Below are positions 40,832-51,691 of a DNA stretch of 64,000 bases, in pieces (within the stretch, counting starts at the first letter, position 1; every line of letters begins with the position of its first letter). The notes beneath the pieces were generated by a model. That model saw only the letters and a list, made by a program, of their open reading frames with translations. It was not told where the DNA came from and searched no databases. Source of the DNA: Streptomyces canus 299MFChir4.1 (GTDB lineage Bacteria > Actinomycetota > Actinomycetes > Streptomycetales > Streptomycetaceae); contig NZ_KB911595.1 of the NCBI RefSeq assembly GCF_000383615.1, forward strand, positions 124,001-188,000. Reading direction: 5' to 3'. Position numbers and translations under genes: made by a program.

Positions 40832-42346
40832 TCAGCCTTCGCTGACGCCCAGCTTCTCCAGGATCAGTTCCTTGACGCGGGCCGCGTCGGCCTGACCGCG
40901 GGTCGCCTTCATGACCGCGCCGACCAGGGCGCCGGCCGCGGCGACCTTGCCGGAGCGGATCTTGTCGGCGATGCCCGGGTTGCCGGCGATGGCCTCGTCG
41001 ACGGCCGTGCCCAGCGCCGAGTCGTCCGACACGACCTTCAGGCCGCGCTTGTCGACGACCTCGTCCGGGGTGCCTTCGCCCGCGAGGACGCCTTCGATGA
41101 CCTGGCGGGCCAGCTTGTCGTTCAGGTCACCCTTGGAGACCAGCTCGGTGACCCGGGCGACCTGCTCCGGGGTGATGGCCAGCTCGTCGAGCGCCTTGCC
41201 GGACTCGTTGGCGCTGCGGGCGAGTTCGCCCATCCACCACTTGCGGGCGGAGGCCGCGTCGGCACCCGCGTCGATCGTGGCGACGATCAGGTCCAGGGCA
41301 CCGGCGTTGAGGATCGCCTGCATGTCCAGGGCCGTGATGCCCCACTCCGCGACGAGCCGGTTGCGGCGCACCAGCGGCAGCTCGGGCAGAGCGGCCCGGA
41401 TCTCCTCGACCCACTCGCGCGAGGGGGCCACCGGAACGAGGTCCGGCTCCGGGAAGTACCGGTAGTCCTCGGCCTCCTCCTTCACGCGGCCCGAGGTCGT
41501 GGACCCCGTGTCCTCGTGGAAGTGCCGGGTCTCCTGGACGATCGTCCCGCCGGAGTTCAGTACGGCCGCGTGCCGCTGGATCTCGAAGCGGGCCGCACGC
41601 TCCACGGACCTGAGCGAGTTGACGTTCTTCGTCTCGGACCGCGTGCCGAACTTCTCGCGGCCGTGCGGGCGCAGCGACAGGTTCACGTCGCAGCGCATCT
41701 GCCCCATCTCCATGCGGGCTTCCGAGACGCCGAGCGCCTTGATGACCTCGCGCAGCTCACGGACGTACGCCCGCGCGACCTCGGGAGCTCGCTCGCCCGC
41801 GCCCTCGATCGGCTTGGTGACGATCTCGATGAGCGGGATGCCGGCGCGGTTGTAGTCCAGGAGCGAGTGCGAGGCGCCGTGGATACGGCCCGTCGCGCCG
41901 CCCACGTGGGTCGACTTGCCGGTGTCCTCCTCCATGTGGGCCCGCTCGATCTCCACACGGAAGGTCTCGCCGTCCTCCAGCTGGACGTCGAGGTAGCCGT
42001 TGAAGGCGATCGGCTCGTCGTACTGGGAGGTCTGGAAGTTCTTCGGCATGTCCGGATAGAAGTAGTTCTTCCGGGCGAAGCGGCACCACTCGGCGATCTC
42101 GCAGTTCAGCGCGAGACCGATCTTGATCGCCGACTCGATGCCGATCGCGTTGACGACCGGGAGCGCGCCGGGCAGGCCGAGGCAGGTGGGGCAGGTCTGC
42201 GTGTTGGCGTCCTGGCCGAGCTCGGTCGAACAGCCGCAGAACATCTTGGTCTTGGTGCCGAGTTCGACATGGACCTCAAGGCCCATGACGGGGTCGTACG
42301 ACGCGAGTGCGTCCTCGTACGACACCAGGTCGGTCGTGGTGGTCAC
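40832..42346 (-). CDS. gatB: Aspartyl/glutamyl-tRNA amidotransferase subunit B
   Basis: 504 aa, normal length. With GatA and GatC it converts Glu-tRNA(Gln), and often Asp-tRNA(Asn), to the amide form in bacteria lacking the direct synthetase. Family signatures: MGLEVHVELGTKTKMFCGC, CPTCLGLPGALPVVN, RKNYFYPDMPKNFQ, HMEEDTGKS, DYNRAGIPLIEIV and the YQEQ/C-terminal tRNA-binding helical domain. The zinc-type cysteines are present. Last gene of gatC-gatA-(small membrane protein)-gatB. Confidence 0.96.
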   Translation of the reverse strand: MTTTTDLVSYEDALASYDPVMGLEVHVELGTKTKMFCGCSTELGQDANTQTCPTCLGLPGALPVVNAIGIESAIKIGLALNCEIAEWCRFARKNYFYPDMPKNFQTSQYDEPIAFNGYLDVQLEDGETFRVEIERAHMEEDTGKSTHVGGATGRIHGASHSLLDYNRAGIPLIEIVTKPIEGAGERAPEVARAYVRELREVIKALGVSEARMEMGQMRCDVNLSLRPHGREKFGTRSETKNVNSLRSVERAARFEIQRHAAVLNSGGTIVQETRHFHEDTGSTTSGRVKEEAEDYRYFPEPDLVPVAPSREWVEEIRAALPELPLVRRNRLVAEWGITALDMQAILNAGALDLIVATIDAGADAASARKWWMGELARSANESGKALDELAITPEQVARVTELVSKGDLNDKLARQVIEGVLAGEGTPDEVVDKRGLKVVSDDSALGTAVDEAIAGNPGIADKIRSGKVAAAGALVGAVMKATRGQADAARVKELILEKLGVSEG

Positions 42347-42361
42347 GGTGTAACTTCCCTC

Positions 42362-42597
42362 TCAGCCCAGCAGGACGTCGTCGTCGCCCAGCCGCTTCAG
42401 TTCGCGGTACAGGATGGCGAGGCCGGTGACGACGGCGACGGCGGACACGGTGGCGTCGATCAGCACCAGCGTGTCGCTCTCGGCGCGCGCCTTCCTGAGC
42501 CGCTTGGCGACACCGATGGCGCCGAACGCCGTGGTGGCGATGGACAGGTACGTGCCGGACTTGGACTTCTTGAAGTCCTTCGCCTTGGTCAGCTTGC

Positions 42598-42601
<4 letters not shown>
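42362..42601 (-). CDS. Small membrane protein inserted in the gat operon
   Basis: 79 aa, starting at GTG 42601, which overlaps the gatA stop in a GTGA. A basic N-terminus (SKLTKAKDFKKSKSG) leads to a weakly hydrophobic segment (YLSIATTAFGAIGVAKRL), then LVLIDATVSAVAVVTGLAILYREL as a transmembrane helix. It ends 15 nt before the gatB start. Sandwiched and translationally coupled within an essential operon, it is probably co-expressed with the amidotransferase. No function is known to me; it could be an unrelated passenger or a membrane tether. Confidence 0.75.
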
Positions 42602-44100
<1,499 letters not shown>

Positions 44101-44105
44101 GGCGG

Positions 44106-44402
44106 TTAGTCCTCCCCCAGGATCTGCGGCACCTTGAAACGCTGCTGCTCCTGGGCCGGGGCGCCGGAGAGCGCCTGCTCGGGGGTGAGCGACGGACGGA
44201 CCTCGTCCGCCCGCATGACGTTCGTCAGCGGGAGCGGGTGCGAGGTCGGCGGTACGTCTTGGTCGGCGACCTCACTGACGCGTGCGACCGCGCCGATGAT
44301 GTCGTCCAGCTGTCCCGCGAAGTGCTCGAGCTCTTCGGGCTTCAGCTCCAGACGCGCCAGCCGGGCGAGGTGGGCGACCTCCTCGCGCGTGATGCCAGGC
44401 AT
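44106..44402 (-). CDS. gatC: Aspartyl/glutamyl-tRNA amidotransferase subunit C
   Basis: 98 aa, full length for GatC, the stabilising subunit wrapped around GatA and GatB. MPGITREEVAHLARLARLEL, HFAGQLDDIIGAVARVSEV and the C-terminal LRADEV-like NVMRADEVRPSLTPEQAL, then FKVPQILGE. Start ATG 44402 has GAGGA at 8 nt; a longer open frame upstream has no family match. First gene of the gat operon. Confidence 0.95.
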   Translation of the reverse strand: MPGITREEVAHLARLARLELKPEELEHFAGQLDDIIGAVARVSEVADQDVPPTSHPLPLTNVMRADEVRPSLTPEQALSGAPAQEQQRFKVPQILGED

Positions 44403-44559
44403 GCAGCGATCCTCTGGGGTGAGTGTGTGTGGTTTGGGGCCAATCCTATGGGTCCCGGCCGGATGGCCGTTAAACGGTTTCGAGCAGCCGACCGCAACGG
44501 GTGCTCCCCATACCGCACCAAAGGATCCCGGATACCGCACCAAGGGATGCCTGGACAGG

Positions 44560-46809
44560 TCACTCCGCCGCCGGAAGCGCCGCCCTGGGCCGCTGCCAGC
44601 CCCGCGATCCGCGCGCCAGCAGCCACGCCGTGGTCTCCTCCGGCGGCATCGCCGCCGCCACCAGCCAGCCCTGTACGGCGTCGCAGCCCATGTCGCGCAG
44701 CCGCTCCCAGGTCTCGTCGTCCTCCACGCCTTCCGCCACGACCAGGAGTCCCAGGGAGTGGGCCAGGTCCACCGTGCAGCGGACGATCTCCGCGTCCTCG
44801 GTGTCGACGGCCAGCTTGGCCACGAAGGAGCGGTCGATCTTCAGTTCGCTGACGGGGAGGCGGCGGAGGTGGACCAGGGAGGAGTAACCGGTGCCGAAGT
44901 CGTCCAGCGACATCTTCACGCCGTGCCCGGTCAGAGCGGCGAGGGTGTCCGCGGCCCGAGAGGGGTCCTCCAGGAGGACGTGTTCGGTGATCTCCAGCTG
45001 AAGGGCGCCCGCGGGAACGCCGTGCCGGGCGAGGCGCGCGGCCACCGAGCCGGCGAAGCCCGGGGTGTGCACGTCACGCGGGGAGACGTTGACCGCCACC
45101 GGGACGTACAGCCCCTGCGCCCGCCACTCGGCGACCTGGGCGAGGGCCGTGTCGAGGACGTACTCGGTGAGGTGGGGCATCAGCCCGGACGACTCGGCGA
45201 TCGCGATGAACTCGTCCGGCGGCACCTTCCCGCGCTCCGGGTGCACCCAGCGCACCAGGGCCTCCAGGCCGGCGACCTGTCCGTCGAAGCGCACCTTGGG
45301 CTGGTAGTGCAGCTGCACCTCGTGCGCGTCCAGGGCCCGGCGCAGATCGCCCAGGAGGCCGAGCCGGTCGGGGGTGTTGGAGTCCCGCTTGGACTCGTAG
45401 ACCTCTACGCCCGTACGGTCCCGCTTGGCCTGGTACATCGCCACGTCCGCCCGCCGCAGCAGCCCCTCGGCGTCCACGGCGTGGTCGGGGAAGACGGCGA
45501 CCCCGGCACTGGCCTCCAGGACGAGGGTGAGCCCGTCGAGGTCGAGCGGGGAGCTGAGGGCCGCGACCAGGTTGCGGGCGACCCGGGTCGCGGAGGTCGT
45601 GGAGTCCGCTATCGGCAGTAAGACGGCGAACTCGTCGCCGCCGAGCCGCGCCGCCTCCGCCCCGCGCGGCAGCGCGAGCCGCAGCCGGTCGGCGATCTGG
45701 AGGAGCAGCCGGTCACCGGCGAGGTGGCCCAGGGTGTCGTTGACCGAGCGGAAACGGTCGAGGTCGATGAGCATGAGGGCGGCCCGGGCATCGATGCGCT
45801 CGGCGTCGTCCAGGGCGCTCCAGATACGCTCCAGGAGCCACTGCCGGTTGGGCAGTCCGGTCAGCGGGTCACGCAGTTGCTCCTCGGCGCGGGCCCGGGC
45901 CATCCACAGGGTGGAGTCGAGGGCGATGAGGGGGATCGAGAACAGCGGGAGCAGCACCGGCTTGGCGGTGGCGACCACGCAGACCAGCGGGGCGATGCCG
46001 AGCAGCGCGACCGCGACCAGGCCCTGTCTGACCAGGGCGGTGCGGGCCACGGTGGGCAGTCCGGCGTGGCCGGAGGAGTGCAGATACCAGCCCAGGGCCC
46101 GGGTGACCGCGAGATAGGCCACGGCGACCATGACCACCTCGGGACCGGTGTAGAAGGTCCAGGTGTCGGGGTTCCAGGGGGTCTCGACGGAGGGCGACTG
46201 GCCGAACGCGGCGAGGACCAGGGCGCCGGCGGCTATGCCGAGGATGTCCACCGCGCCGTGCAGGATGCCCTGCCGCCAGCGGTGGCGCCTGGCTATGCCG
46301 ACCAGCAGCACGACGGTGAGGCTGACCATGCCGGCGGACACCCAGCCGTACAGCAGCAGGACGGCGAGGGTCAGGGCGGCGCCCGAGCCGGTGCCGCCCC
46401 ACCAGCGGGCCCGGCCGAGGGCGACCAGATGGCCGACGATGACACCGGTCAGCACGGCCAGCGACCAGCCGACGGTGCCGGACGGGAAGAGCGCGTGGCC
46501 GCCGGTGAAGGCCCGGTAGAAGCCCGCACCCAGCACGAATCCGGCCGCCGCGACGACCGTCGTGGGCAGTGCGGGCCAGGACAGGTGCCGCTCGGTCTCG
46601 TGGTCCGGCACACCGGGGGCGCGCTCGGCGGTGAGCTGTGCGGCGCCGGGGCCGCCGGCCGCGCTGTACTGTCCGGCCGCGTACGGTCCGGCGGCGCGGC
46701 CCTCCGCGCCCGGATGCTCCGAAGGCCGCCCGGCCCACCGGCTCGCCCGCAAGGCGCCGGTGAGCCGGCGCAGCCGTGAGTCCGGGGCGGCGCTCTCGGT
46801 CGGTTCCAT
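44560..46809 (-). CDS. rmdB: Membrane GGDEF-EAL protein, probable c-di-GMP phosphodiesterase RmdB
   Basis: 749 aa from ATG 46809, with GAGAGGGAC in front; the frame is open further upstream but without family sequence. An N-terminal block of about ten hydrophobic segments (about 80-330) is followed by GGDEF (EAARLGGDEFAVLLP, no I-site Arg/Asp before it) and EAL. The EAL domain keeps its catalytic set: GLEALVRW, LEITEHVLLEDP, MSLDDFGTGYSSLVHLRRL and VVAEGVEDDETW. The location between gatC and ligA matches, from memory, S. coelicolor rmdB, a phosphodiesterase that affects morphological differentiation. It contrasts with the degenerate EAL protein at 25008-28004. Confidence 0.85.
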   Translation of the reverse strand: MEPTESAAPDSRLRRLTGALRASRWAGRPSEHPGAEGRAAGPYAAGQYSAAGGPGAAQLTAERAPGVPDHETERHLSWPALPTTVVAAAGFVLGAGFYRAFTGGHALFPSGTVGWSLAVLTGVIVGHLVALGRARWWGGTGSGAALTLAVLLLYGWVSAGMVSLTVVLLVGIARRHRWRQGILHGAVDILGIAAGALVLAAFGQSPSVETPWNPDTWTFYTGPEVVMVAVAYLAVTRALGWYLHSSGHAGLPTVARTALVRQGLVAVALLGIAPLVCVVATAKPVLLPLFSIPLIALDSTLWMARARAEEQLRDPLTGLPNRQWLLERIWSALDDAERIDARAALMLIDLDRFRSVNDTLGHLAGDRLLLQIADRLRLALPRGAEAARLGGDEFAVLLPIADSTTSATRVARNLVAALSSPLDLDGLTLVLEASAGVAVFPDHAVDAEGLLRRADVAMYQAKRDRTGVEVYESKRDSNTPDRLGLLGDLRRALDAHEVQLHYQPKVRFDGQVAGLEALVRWVHPERGKVPPDEFIAIAESSGLMPHLTEYVLDTALAQVAEWRAQGLYVPVAVNVSPRDVHTPGFAGSVAARLARHGVPAGALQLEITEHVLLEDPSRAADTLAALTGHGVKMSLDDFGTGYSSLVHLRRLPVSELKIDRSFVAKLAVDTEDAEIVRCTVDLAHSLGLLVVAEGVEDDETWERLRDMGCDAVQGWLVAAAMPPEETTAWLLARGSRGWQRPRAALPAAE

Positions 46810-47080
46810 TCCCGTCCCTCTCACAGCCGGCGGTGCCCACGCCACGCGGCTCGTTCGCCCGACAAAACCTTCGACGGCGCCGCGTTGGAAACCCTTCCCC
46901 CGGCTCATGAGGAGCAAGGGGATGCCCCGACCGCAGCTGGGCACGGCAGGCGCACATCTCAACAGTAGGCCGCAGAAGGCTTCCACGGGCAGCGGTCGTC
47001 GACGGTTGCCCGAATGCGCCCCGGCCACCCGTATGCATCTGGTATGCGCCGATCGGGTGGCCTTCAACCGCGGCTCCTCG

Positions 47081-49273
47081 CTACTCCTCCGTGGGAAGCG
47101 CCACATCGGCGGCCGCTTCGGGGCCCTGGTTCAGCAGGACGTCGAAGCCGTCCTCGTTCAGAACAGGCACCTTGAGTTGCATCGCCCTGTCATATTTCGA
47201 CCCAGGATTGTCACCCACGACGACGAAAGACGTCTTCTTCGAAACCGAACCGGTCACTTTCGCCCCCCTGGACTGCAGCGCCTCTTTGGCCCCGTCCCGG
47301 GTGAAGCGCTCCAGGGTGCCGGTGACGACGACGGTGAGCCCTTCGAGGGGACGCGGGCCCTCGTCCTCCCCCGAGCCCTCCTCCTCCATCCGCACGCCCG
47401 CGGCCTTCCACTTGCGCAGGATCTCCTGGTGCCAGTCCTTAGCGAACCACTCCTTCAGGGACTTCGCGATGATGGAGCCGACACCGTCGGTGTTCGCCAG
47501 CTCCTCCTCGCTCGCCTGCTCGATGCGGTCGATCGAGCGGAAGTTGCGCGCCAGCGCCTCGGCGGCGACCGGGCCCACGTGGCGGATGGACAGGCCGGTC
47601 AGGACGCGGGCGAGCGGGCGCTCCTTGGCAGAGGCGATGTTCTCCAGCATGGCGAGGGCGTTCTTCTTGGGCTCGCCCTGCTGGTTGGCGAAGACGGTGG
47701 CGACCTTCTCCTCGCCGGTCTTCGGGTCGCGCTTGGGCAGACCGCTGTCCTGGTCGAGCACGTACGCCTTGATGGGCAGCAGCTGCTCGATGGTGAGGTC
47801 GAACAGGTCGCCCTCGTCGGTCAGCGGCGGTTCCGAGGGCTCCAGCGGCCGGGTGAGCGCGGCGGCGGCGACATATCCGAAGTGCTCGATGTCCAGCGAC
47901 TTGCGGCCCGCGAGATAGAACAGGCGCTCGCGCAACTGGGCGGGGCAGGTGCGGGCGTTGGGGCAGCGCAGATCGACGTCGCCCTCCTTCATGGGCCTGA
48001 GCGCGGTGCCGCACTCGGGGCACTCGCTCGGCATCACGAACTCGCGCTCGCTGCCGTCCCGCAGGTCCACCACCGGGCCGAGGATCTCCGGGATGACGTC
48101 ACCGGCCTTGCGCAGCACCACGGTGTCGCCGATGAGGACGCCCTTCAGCTTGACGACGTCCTGGTTGTGCAGGGTGGCGAACTCGACCTCGGAGCCGGCC
48201 ACCGTCACCGGCTCGACCTGGGCGTACGGCGTGACCCGGCCCGTACGGCCCACGCCCACGCGGATGTTGATGAGCTTGGTGTTGACCTCCTCGGGCGCGT
48301 ACTTGTACGCGATCGCCCAGCGCGGGGCGCGGGAGGTGGAGCCGAGGCGTCCCTGGAGGGGGATCTCGTCGAGCTTGACGACGGCCCCGTCGATCTCGTG
48401 CTCCACGGAGTGGCGGTTCTCGCCGAAGTAGGCGATGAACTCGCGGACGCCGTCGAGGCCGTCGACCACCTTGTTGTGCTTGGCGGTGGGCAGGCCCCAG
48501 GACTTGAGGAGATCGTAGCCCTGGGAGAGCCGGGTCATGCCCTCGAAGCCCTCCAGGACGCCGATGCCGTGCACGACCATGTGGAGCGGGCGGGTGGCGG
48601 TGACGCGCGGGTCCTTCTGGCGCAGGGAACCGGCCGCCGCGTTGCGCGGGTTGGCGAAGGGTTTGTCGCCGGCCTCGACCAGACGGGCGTTGAGCTCCTC
48701 GAACTTCTCCATCGGGAAGTAGACCTCGCCGCGGATCTCCACGAGGTCGGGGACCTTGTCGCCGGTGAGACGGTCCGGGATCTCGGCGATCGTGCGGACG
48801 TTGGGCGTGATGTCCTCGCCGGTGCGGCCGTCGCCGCGGGTGGCCGCGCGGGTGAGGCGGCCGTGCTCGTACGTGAGGTTGACGGCGAGGCCGTCGACCT
48901 TGAGCTCGCACAGCAGGTGGTAGTCGGTGGTGCCGACATCCTTGGCCACCCGCTCCGCCCAGGCCGCCAGCTCCTCGTCGCTGAAGGCGTTGTCCAGGGA
49001 GAGCATGCGGGAGCGGTGCTGGACGGAGGTGAACTCGGTCTCGTACGCCCCCGCCACCTTCTGGGTCGGTGAGTCGGGGGTGCGCAGCTCGGGGTACTCC
49101 TCCTCAAGGGATTCGAGGGAGCGCAGGAGCTTGTCGAAGTCAGCGTCGCTGATGACCGGCGCGTCGTTCACGTAGTACCGGAAGCGGTGCTCCTCGATCT
49201 GCTCAGCGAGCTGCGCGTGCTTCTCCCGTGCCTCCGAGGGCACCGTCGTCTCCGCTTGCTTGTCGCCGGCCAC
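47081..49273 (-). CDS. ligA: NAD-dependent DNA ligase
   Basis: 730 aa. Seals nicks using NAD; essential in replication and repair. Order: Ia domain (RYYVNDAPVISDADFD), adenylation lysine in LCELKVDGLAVN, RGDGRTGEDITPN, GEVYFP, the OB fold, a four-cysteine zinc finger (CPECGTAL, RCPNARTC), the HhH region and a C-terminal BRCT domain (GLTVVVTGTLERFTRDGAK onward). GTG 49273 has GGGAGGA at 7 nt and lies 15 nt after a MetE-like gene, so the two are probably co-transcribed. It ends in the same area where the rmdB transcript begins. Confidence 0.96.
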   Translation of the reverse strand: MAGDKQAETTVPSEAREKHAQLAEQIEEHRFRYYVNDAPVISDADFDKLLRSLESLEEEYPELRTPDSPTQKVAGAYETEFTSVQHRSRMLSLDNAFSDEELAAWAERVAKDVGTTDYHLLCELKVDGLAVNLTYEHGRLTRAATRGDGRTGEDITPNVRTIAEIPDRLTGDKVPDLVEIRGEVYFPMEKFEELNARLVEAGDKPFANPRNAAAGSLRQKDPRVTATRPLHMVVHGIGVLEGFEGMTRLSQGYDLLKSWGLPTAKHNKVVDGLDGVREFIAYFGENRHSVEHEIDGAVVKLDEIPLQGRLGSTSRAPRWAIAYKYAPEEVNTKLINIRVGVGRTGRVTPYAQVEPVTVAGSEVEFATLHNQDVVKLKGVLIGDTVVLRKAGDVIPEILGPVVDLRDGSEREFVMPSECPECGTALRPMKEGDVDLRCPNARTCPAQLRERLFYLAGRKSLDIEHFGYVAAAALTRPLEPSEPPLTDEGDLFDLTIEQLLPIKAYVLDQDSGLPKRDPKTGEEKVATVFANQQGEPKKNALAMLENIASAKERPLARVLTGLSIRHVGPVAAEALARNFRSIDRIEQASEEELANTDGVGSIIAKSLKEWFAKDWHQEILRKWKAAGVRMEEEGSGEDEGPRPLEGLTVVVTGTLERFTRDGAKEALQSRGAKVTGSVSKKTSFVVVGDNPGSKYDRAMQLKVPVLNEDGFDVLLNQGPEAAADVALPTEE

Positions 49274-49288
49274 CGTGTTGTCCTCCCG

Positions 49289-50290
49289 TTACTCTGGGTT
49301 GTCCGCGAGGGATCTCGCCGCCTGGGCGCAGTGGGCGAGAGCCTTGCGCGCGTACTCGGGGGAGGCCCCCGCGAGTCCGCACGACGGAGTGACCGTGACC
49401 GCCTCCGCGAGAAGTCCCGGATGCAGCCCCAGCCTGCGCCACAGCGTCCTGACACCCATGACGCTACCGGCAGGGTCTGACAATGCGGTGTCCGTGCCAG
49501 GCACGACACCGGCGAAGAGCCTCGTGCCCCCTTCCACCGCCTCGCCGATCGCGTCGTCGTCACGCTCGGTGAGGAGCGAGAAGTCGAAGGAGACCGCCGC
49601 CGCACCCGCCCTCCGCAGCAGGGCGAAGGGGACGTCCGGTGCGCACGAGTGGACCACGACGGGGCCGTCCGCGTGAACCCCGACGACTTCGCGCAGGGTG
49701 GCCTCGACGAGCTGCCGGTCCAGGGCCCGGTGGGTCCGGTAGCCGCTGGCGGACCTGACATGCCCGCGCAGCACGGCGATGAGGGAGGGCTCGTCGAGCT
49801 GAAGCACGATCCGCGCACCGGGGACCCGGTTCCGGACGTCCTCCAGGTGCAGCCGCAGCCCCTCCGCGAGCGAGGCGGCGAGGTCCCGGCAGGCGCCGGG
49901 GTCGGAGAGGGCGACCTCGCCGTTCCTCAGTTCCAGGGCGGCGGCGAGCGTCCAGGGCCCGACGGCCTGCACCTTCACCTGGCCCTCGTACCCCTGGGTG
50001 AACTCCTCCAGCGCGTCGAGGTCCTCCCCCAGCCAGGACCGCGCCCGCTTGGTGTCCCGGCCCGGCCGGTCCCCGATCCGCCATCCGCTGGGTTCCACGC
50101 GCGCGTACAGCTCGACGAGCATTCCCGCGGTGCGGCCGATCATGTCGGCGCCGGGGCCGCGGGCGGGCAGCTCGGGCAGGAACGGGAAGTCCTCGAAGGA
50201 GCCGGTGGCGGTCCTGGCGGCCTCTCGGGCGTCGCCGCCGGGGAGGGAGCCGATGCCGGTGGCGGGGGCGAAGCTGAAGTCTGCGGTCAC
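49289..50290 (-). CDS. Cobalamin-independent methionine-synthase-like protein (MetE C-domain family)
   Basis: 333 aa, about the size of a single MetE catalytic barrel. TGIGSLPGGD opens the barrel as in MetE C-domains (GSFPQT-like). Zinc-ligand-type residues appear in VVVHSCAPDVPF (His-x-Cys) and VTPSCGLAGASPEYARKAL (second Cys). QLDEPSLIAVL matches the conserved DEP motif. Single-barrel proteins like this transfer methyl groups in archaea and actinobacteria; the donor and acceptor here are unknown, so it should not be called methionine synthase outright. GTG start. It precedes ligA by 15 nt. Confidence 0.82.
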   Translation of the reverse strand: MTADFSFAPATGIGSLPGGDAREAARTATGSFEDFPFLPELPARGPGADMIGRTAGMLVELYARVEPSGWRIGDRPGRDTKRARSWLGEDLDALEEFTQGYEGQVKVQAVGPWTLAAALELRNGEVALSDPGACRDLAASLAEGLRLHLEDVRNRVPGARIVLQLDEPSLIAVLRGHVRSASGYRTHRALDRQLVEATLREVVGVHADGPVVVHSCAPDVPFALLRRAGAAAVSFDFSLLTERDDDAIGEAVEGGTRLFAGVVPGTDTALSDPAGSVMGVRTLWRRLGLHPGLLAEAVTVTPSCGLAGASPEYARKALAHCAQAARSLADNPE

Positions 50291-50326
50291 GTACGAAGCC
50301 TACGTAGGTGACCCGCGTGGACCGCG

Positions 50327-50374
50327 CCCCGGTTCTCGCGTGGATCTCGCCCCCGGTTCTCGCGTGGATCTCGC
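50327..50374. repeat. Two tandem copies of a 24-bp unit
   Basis: The 24-bp unit beginning CCCCGGTTCTCGCGTG at 50327 is repeated exactly at 50351, in the short gap between the SDR gene and the MetE-like gene. It looks like a recent slippage duplication. It also lies in the leader of the MetE-like/ligA transcript. Confidence 0.8.
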
Positions 50375-50388
50375 CCCCACCGCAGCCG

Positions 50389-51078
50389 TCAGCGACCGGG
50401 CCTGACCGTCAGGTCGTTGATCTCCGCGTCGCGCGGGAGGTCGATCGCCGTCAGGATCGCCGTCGCGACCGACTCGGGGTCGATCCACCGCGAGGGGTCG
50501 TACTCCTTGCCCTCCTGCTGATGGACCTTGGCCTGCATGGGGCTCGCCGTGCGGCCGGGGTAGACCGAGGTGACCCGGATGCCGTTCGCGTGCTCCTCGT
50601 GGCGCAGGGAGTCCGCCAGAGCCTTGAGGCCGTGCTTGGAGGCGGCGTACGCGGACCAGTCGGCGTGCGCGTTCAGACCCGCGCCCGAGTTCACGAACAC
50701 CACCTGGCCCCGGGCCGCCCGCAGTTGCGGCAGGAAGTGGCGGGTCAGCTCGGCCGGAGCGATCAGGTTGACGTTCAGCTGGTGGCGCCAGGCCTTCGGG
50801 GTCAGGTCGCCGACCGGGCCGAGGTCGACCACGCCGGCGATGTGCAGCAGGGAGTCCACTTGGTCCGGCAGCGTCTGGTGCGAGAAGGCCCAGCTCAGCT
50901 TGTCGGGGTCGGCCAGGTCCCCGACCAGGGTCCGCGCCCCGGGGAACTGGGCCGCCAGCTCCTTCGCGCGGCCCGCGTCACGCGCGTGCAGCACGAGTTC
51001 GTCCCCGCGCGCGTGCAGCCGCCGTGCCACCGCCGCGCCGATGCCGGAGCCCGCTCCGGTGATCACATGTGTCGCCAT
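50389..51078 (-). CDS. Short-chain dehydrogenase/reductase
   Basis: 229 aa classical SDR. Cofactor motif TGAGSGIGAAVARRL, Asp in GDLADPDKL, LLHIAGVVDLG (NNAG-like), catalytic Ser in VFVNSGAGLNA, YAASKHGLKAL with catalytic Tyr and Lys, and SVYPGRTASPM. It is NAD(P)-dependent with unknown substrate. The same strand continues to the MetE-like gene after a 98-nt gap carrying the tandem repeat, and the LOG-family gene lies 23 nt upstream, so a LOG-SDR transcript is possible. Confidence 0.88.
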   Translation of the reverse strand: MATHVITGAGSGIGAAVARRLHARGDELVLHARDAGRAKELAAQFPGARTLVGDLADPDKLSWAFSHQTLPDQVDSLLHIAGVVDLGPVGDLTPKAWRHQLNVNLIAPAELTRHFLPQLRAARGQVVFVNSGAGLNAHADWSAYAASKHGLKALADSLRHEEHANGIRVTSVYPGRTASPMQAKVHQQEGKEYDPSRWIDPESVATAILTAIDLPRDAEINDLTVRPGR

Positions 51079-51101
51079 GCCGCCATGCTCGCATCACGGC
51101 G

Positions 51102-51641
51102 TCAGCGGGTACCGAGCGACTCCTCCAGGTACGCCAGCGCCCCCACCGGCTCCTCAGCGAAGAACACCAGGTCGGTGAGCGGGCGGGGCAGGAAGCCCTC
51201 GTCCTCCATGCGCCGGAACTGCTCCTTGAGCCCGTCGTAGAAACCCGCCGTGTTCAGCAGGACGACCGGCTTCTCGGTGTGCCCGTGCTTCTTCAGCTCC
51301 AGGATCTCGGTCGCCTCGTCGAGGGTGCCCGTGCCGCCCACCATGATCACCACGGCGTCGGCCTTCTCCAGGAGCAGCCTCTTGCGTTCGGCGAGGTCCT
51401 TCGTGATCACCATCTCGTCGACGCCCGGCCGCACCTTGGCGGCCAGGAACTCCACCGAGACCCCGACGAGCCGCCCGCCCGCCTCCTGCACTCCGTCCGC
51501 GACGACCTTCATCAGGCCCACGTCCGAACCGCCCCACACCAGGGTGTGCCCGCCCTTGCCCAGCAGCTTCGCGAACTCCCGCGCGGGGCGCGTGTAGCGG
51601 TCGTCGAGGTCGGCGGCGGAGAGGAAGACGCAGATTCGCAT
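51102..51641 (-). CDS. LOG-family protein (TIGR00730 type) with variant motifs
   Basis: 179 aa. Rossmann-like fold of LOG phosphoribohydrolases, which release cytokinin-type bases or other bases from nucleoside monophosphates. The phosphate-binding motif appears as WGGSDVGLMKVVADG rather than the canonical GGGxxGLMG, and VGGTGTLDEATEIL replaces PGGxGTxxE. The arginine of LAERKRLLLE is kept. It ends 23 nt before the SDR gene on the same strand. The altered motifs leave enzymatic activity uncertain. Confidence 0.82.
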   Translation of the reverse strand: MRICVFLSAADLDDRYTRPAREFAKLLGKGGHTLVWGGSDVGLMKVVADGVQEAGGRLVGVSVEFLAAKVRPGVDEMVITKDLAERKRLLLEKADAVVIMVGGTGTLDEATEILELKKHGHTEKPVVLLNTAGFYDGLKEQFRRMEDEGFLPRPLTDLVFFAEEPVGALAYLEESLGTR

Positions 51642-51691
51642 GAGGTCACCGTACGCGGGAAGAACCGGGGGCCCGCGAGTGCTTCTCCGGT

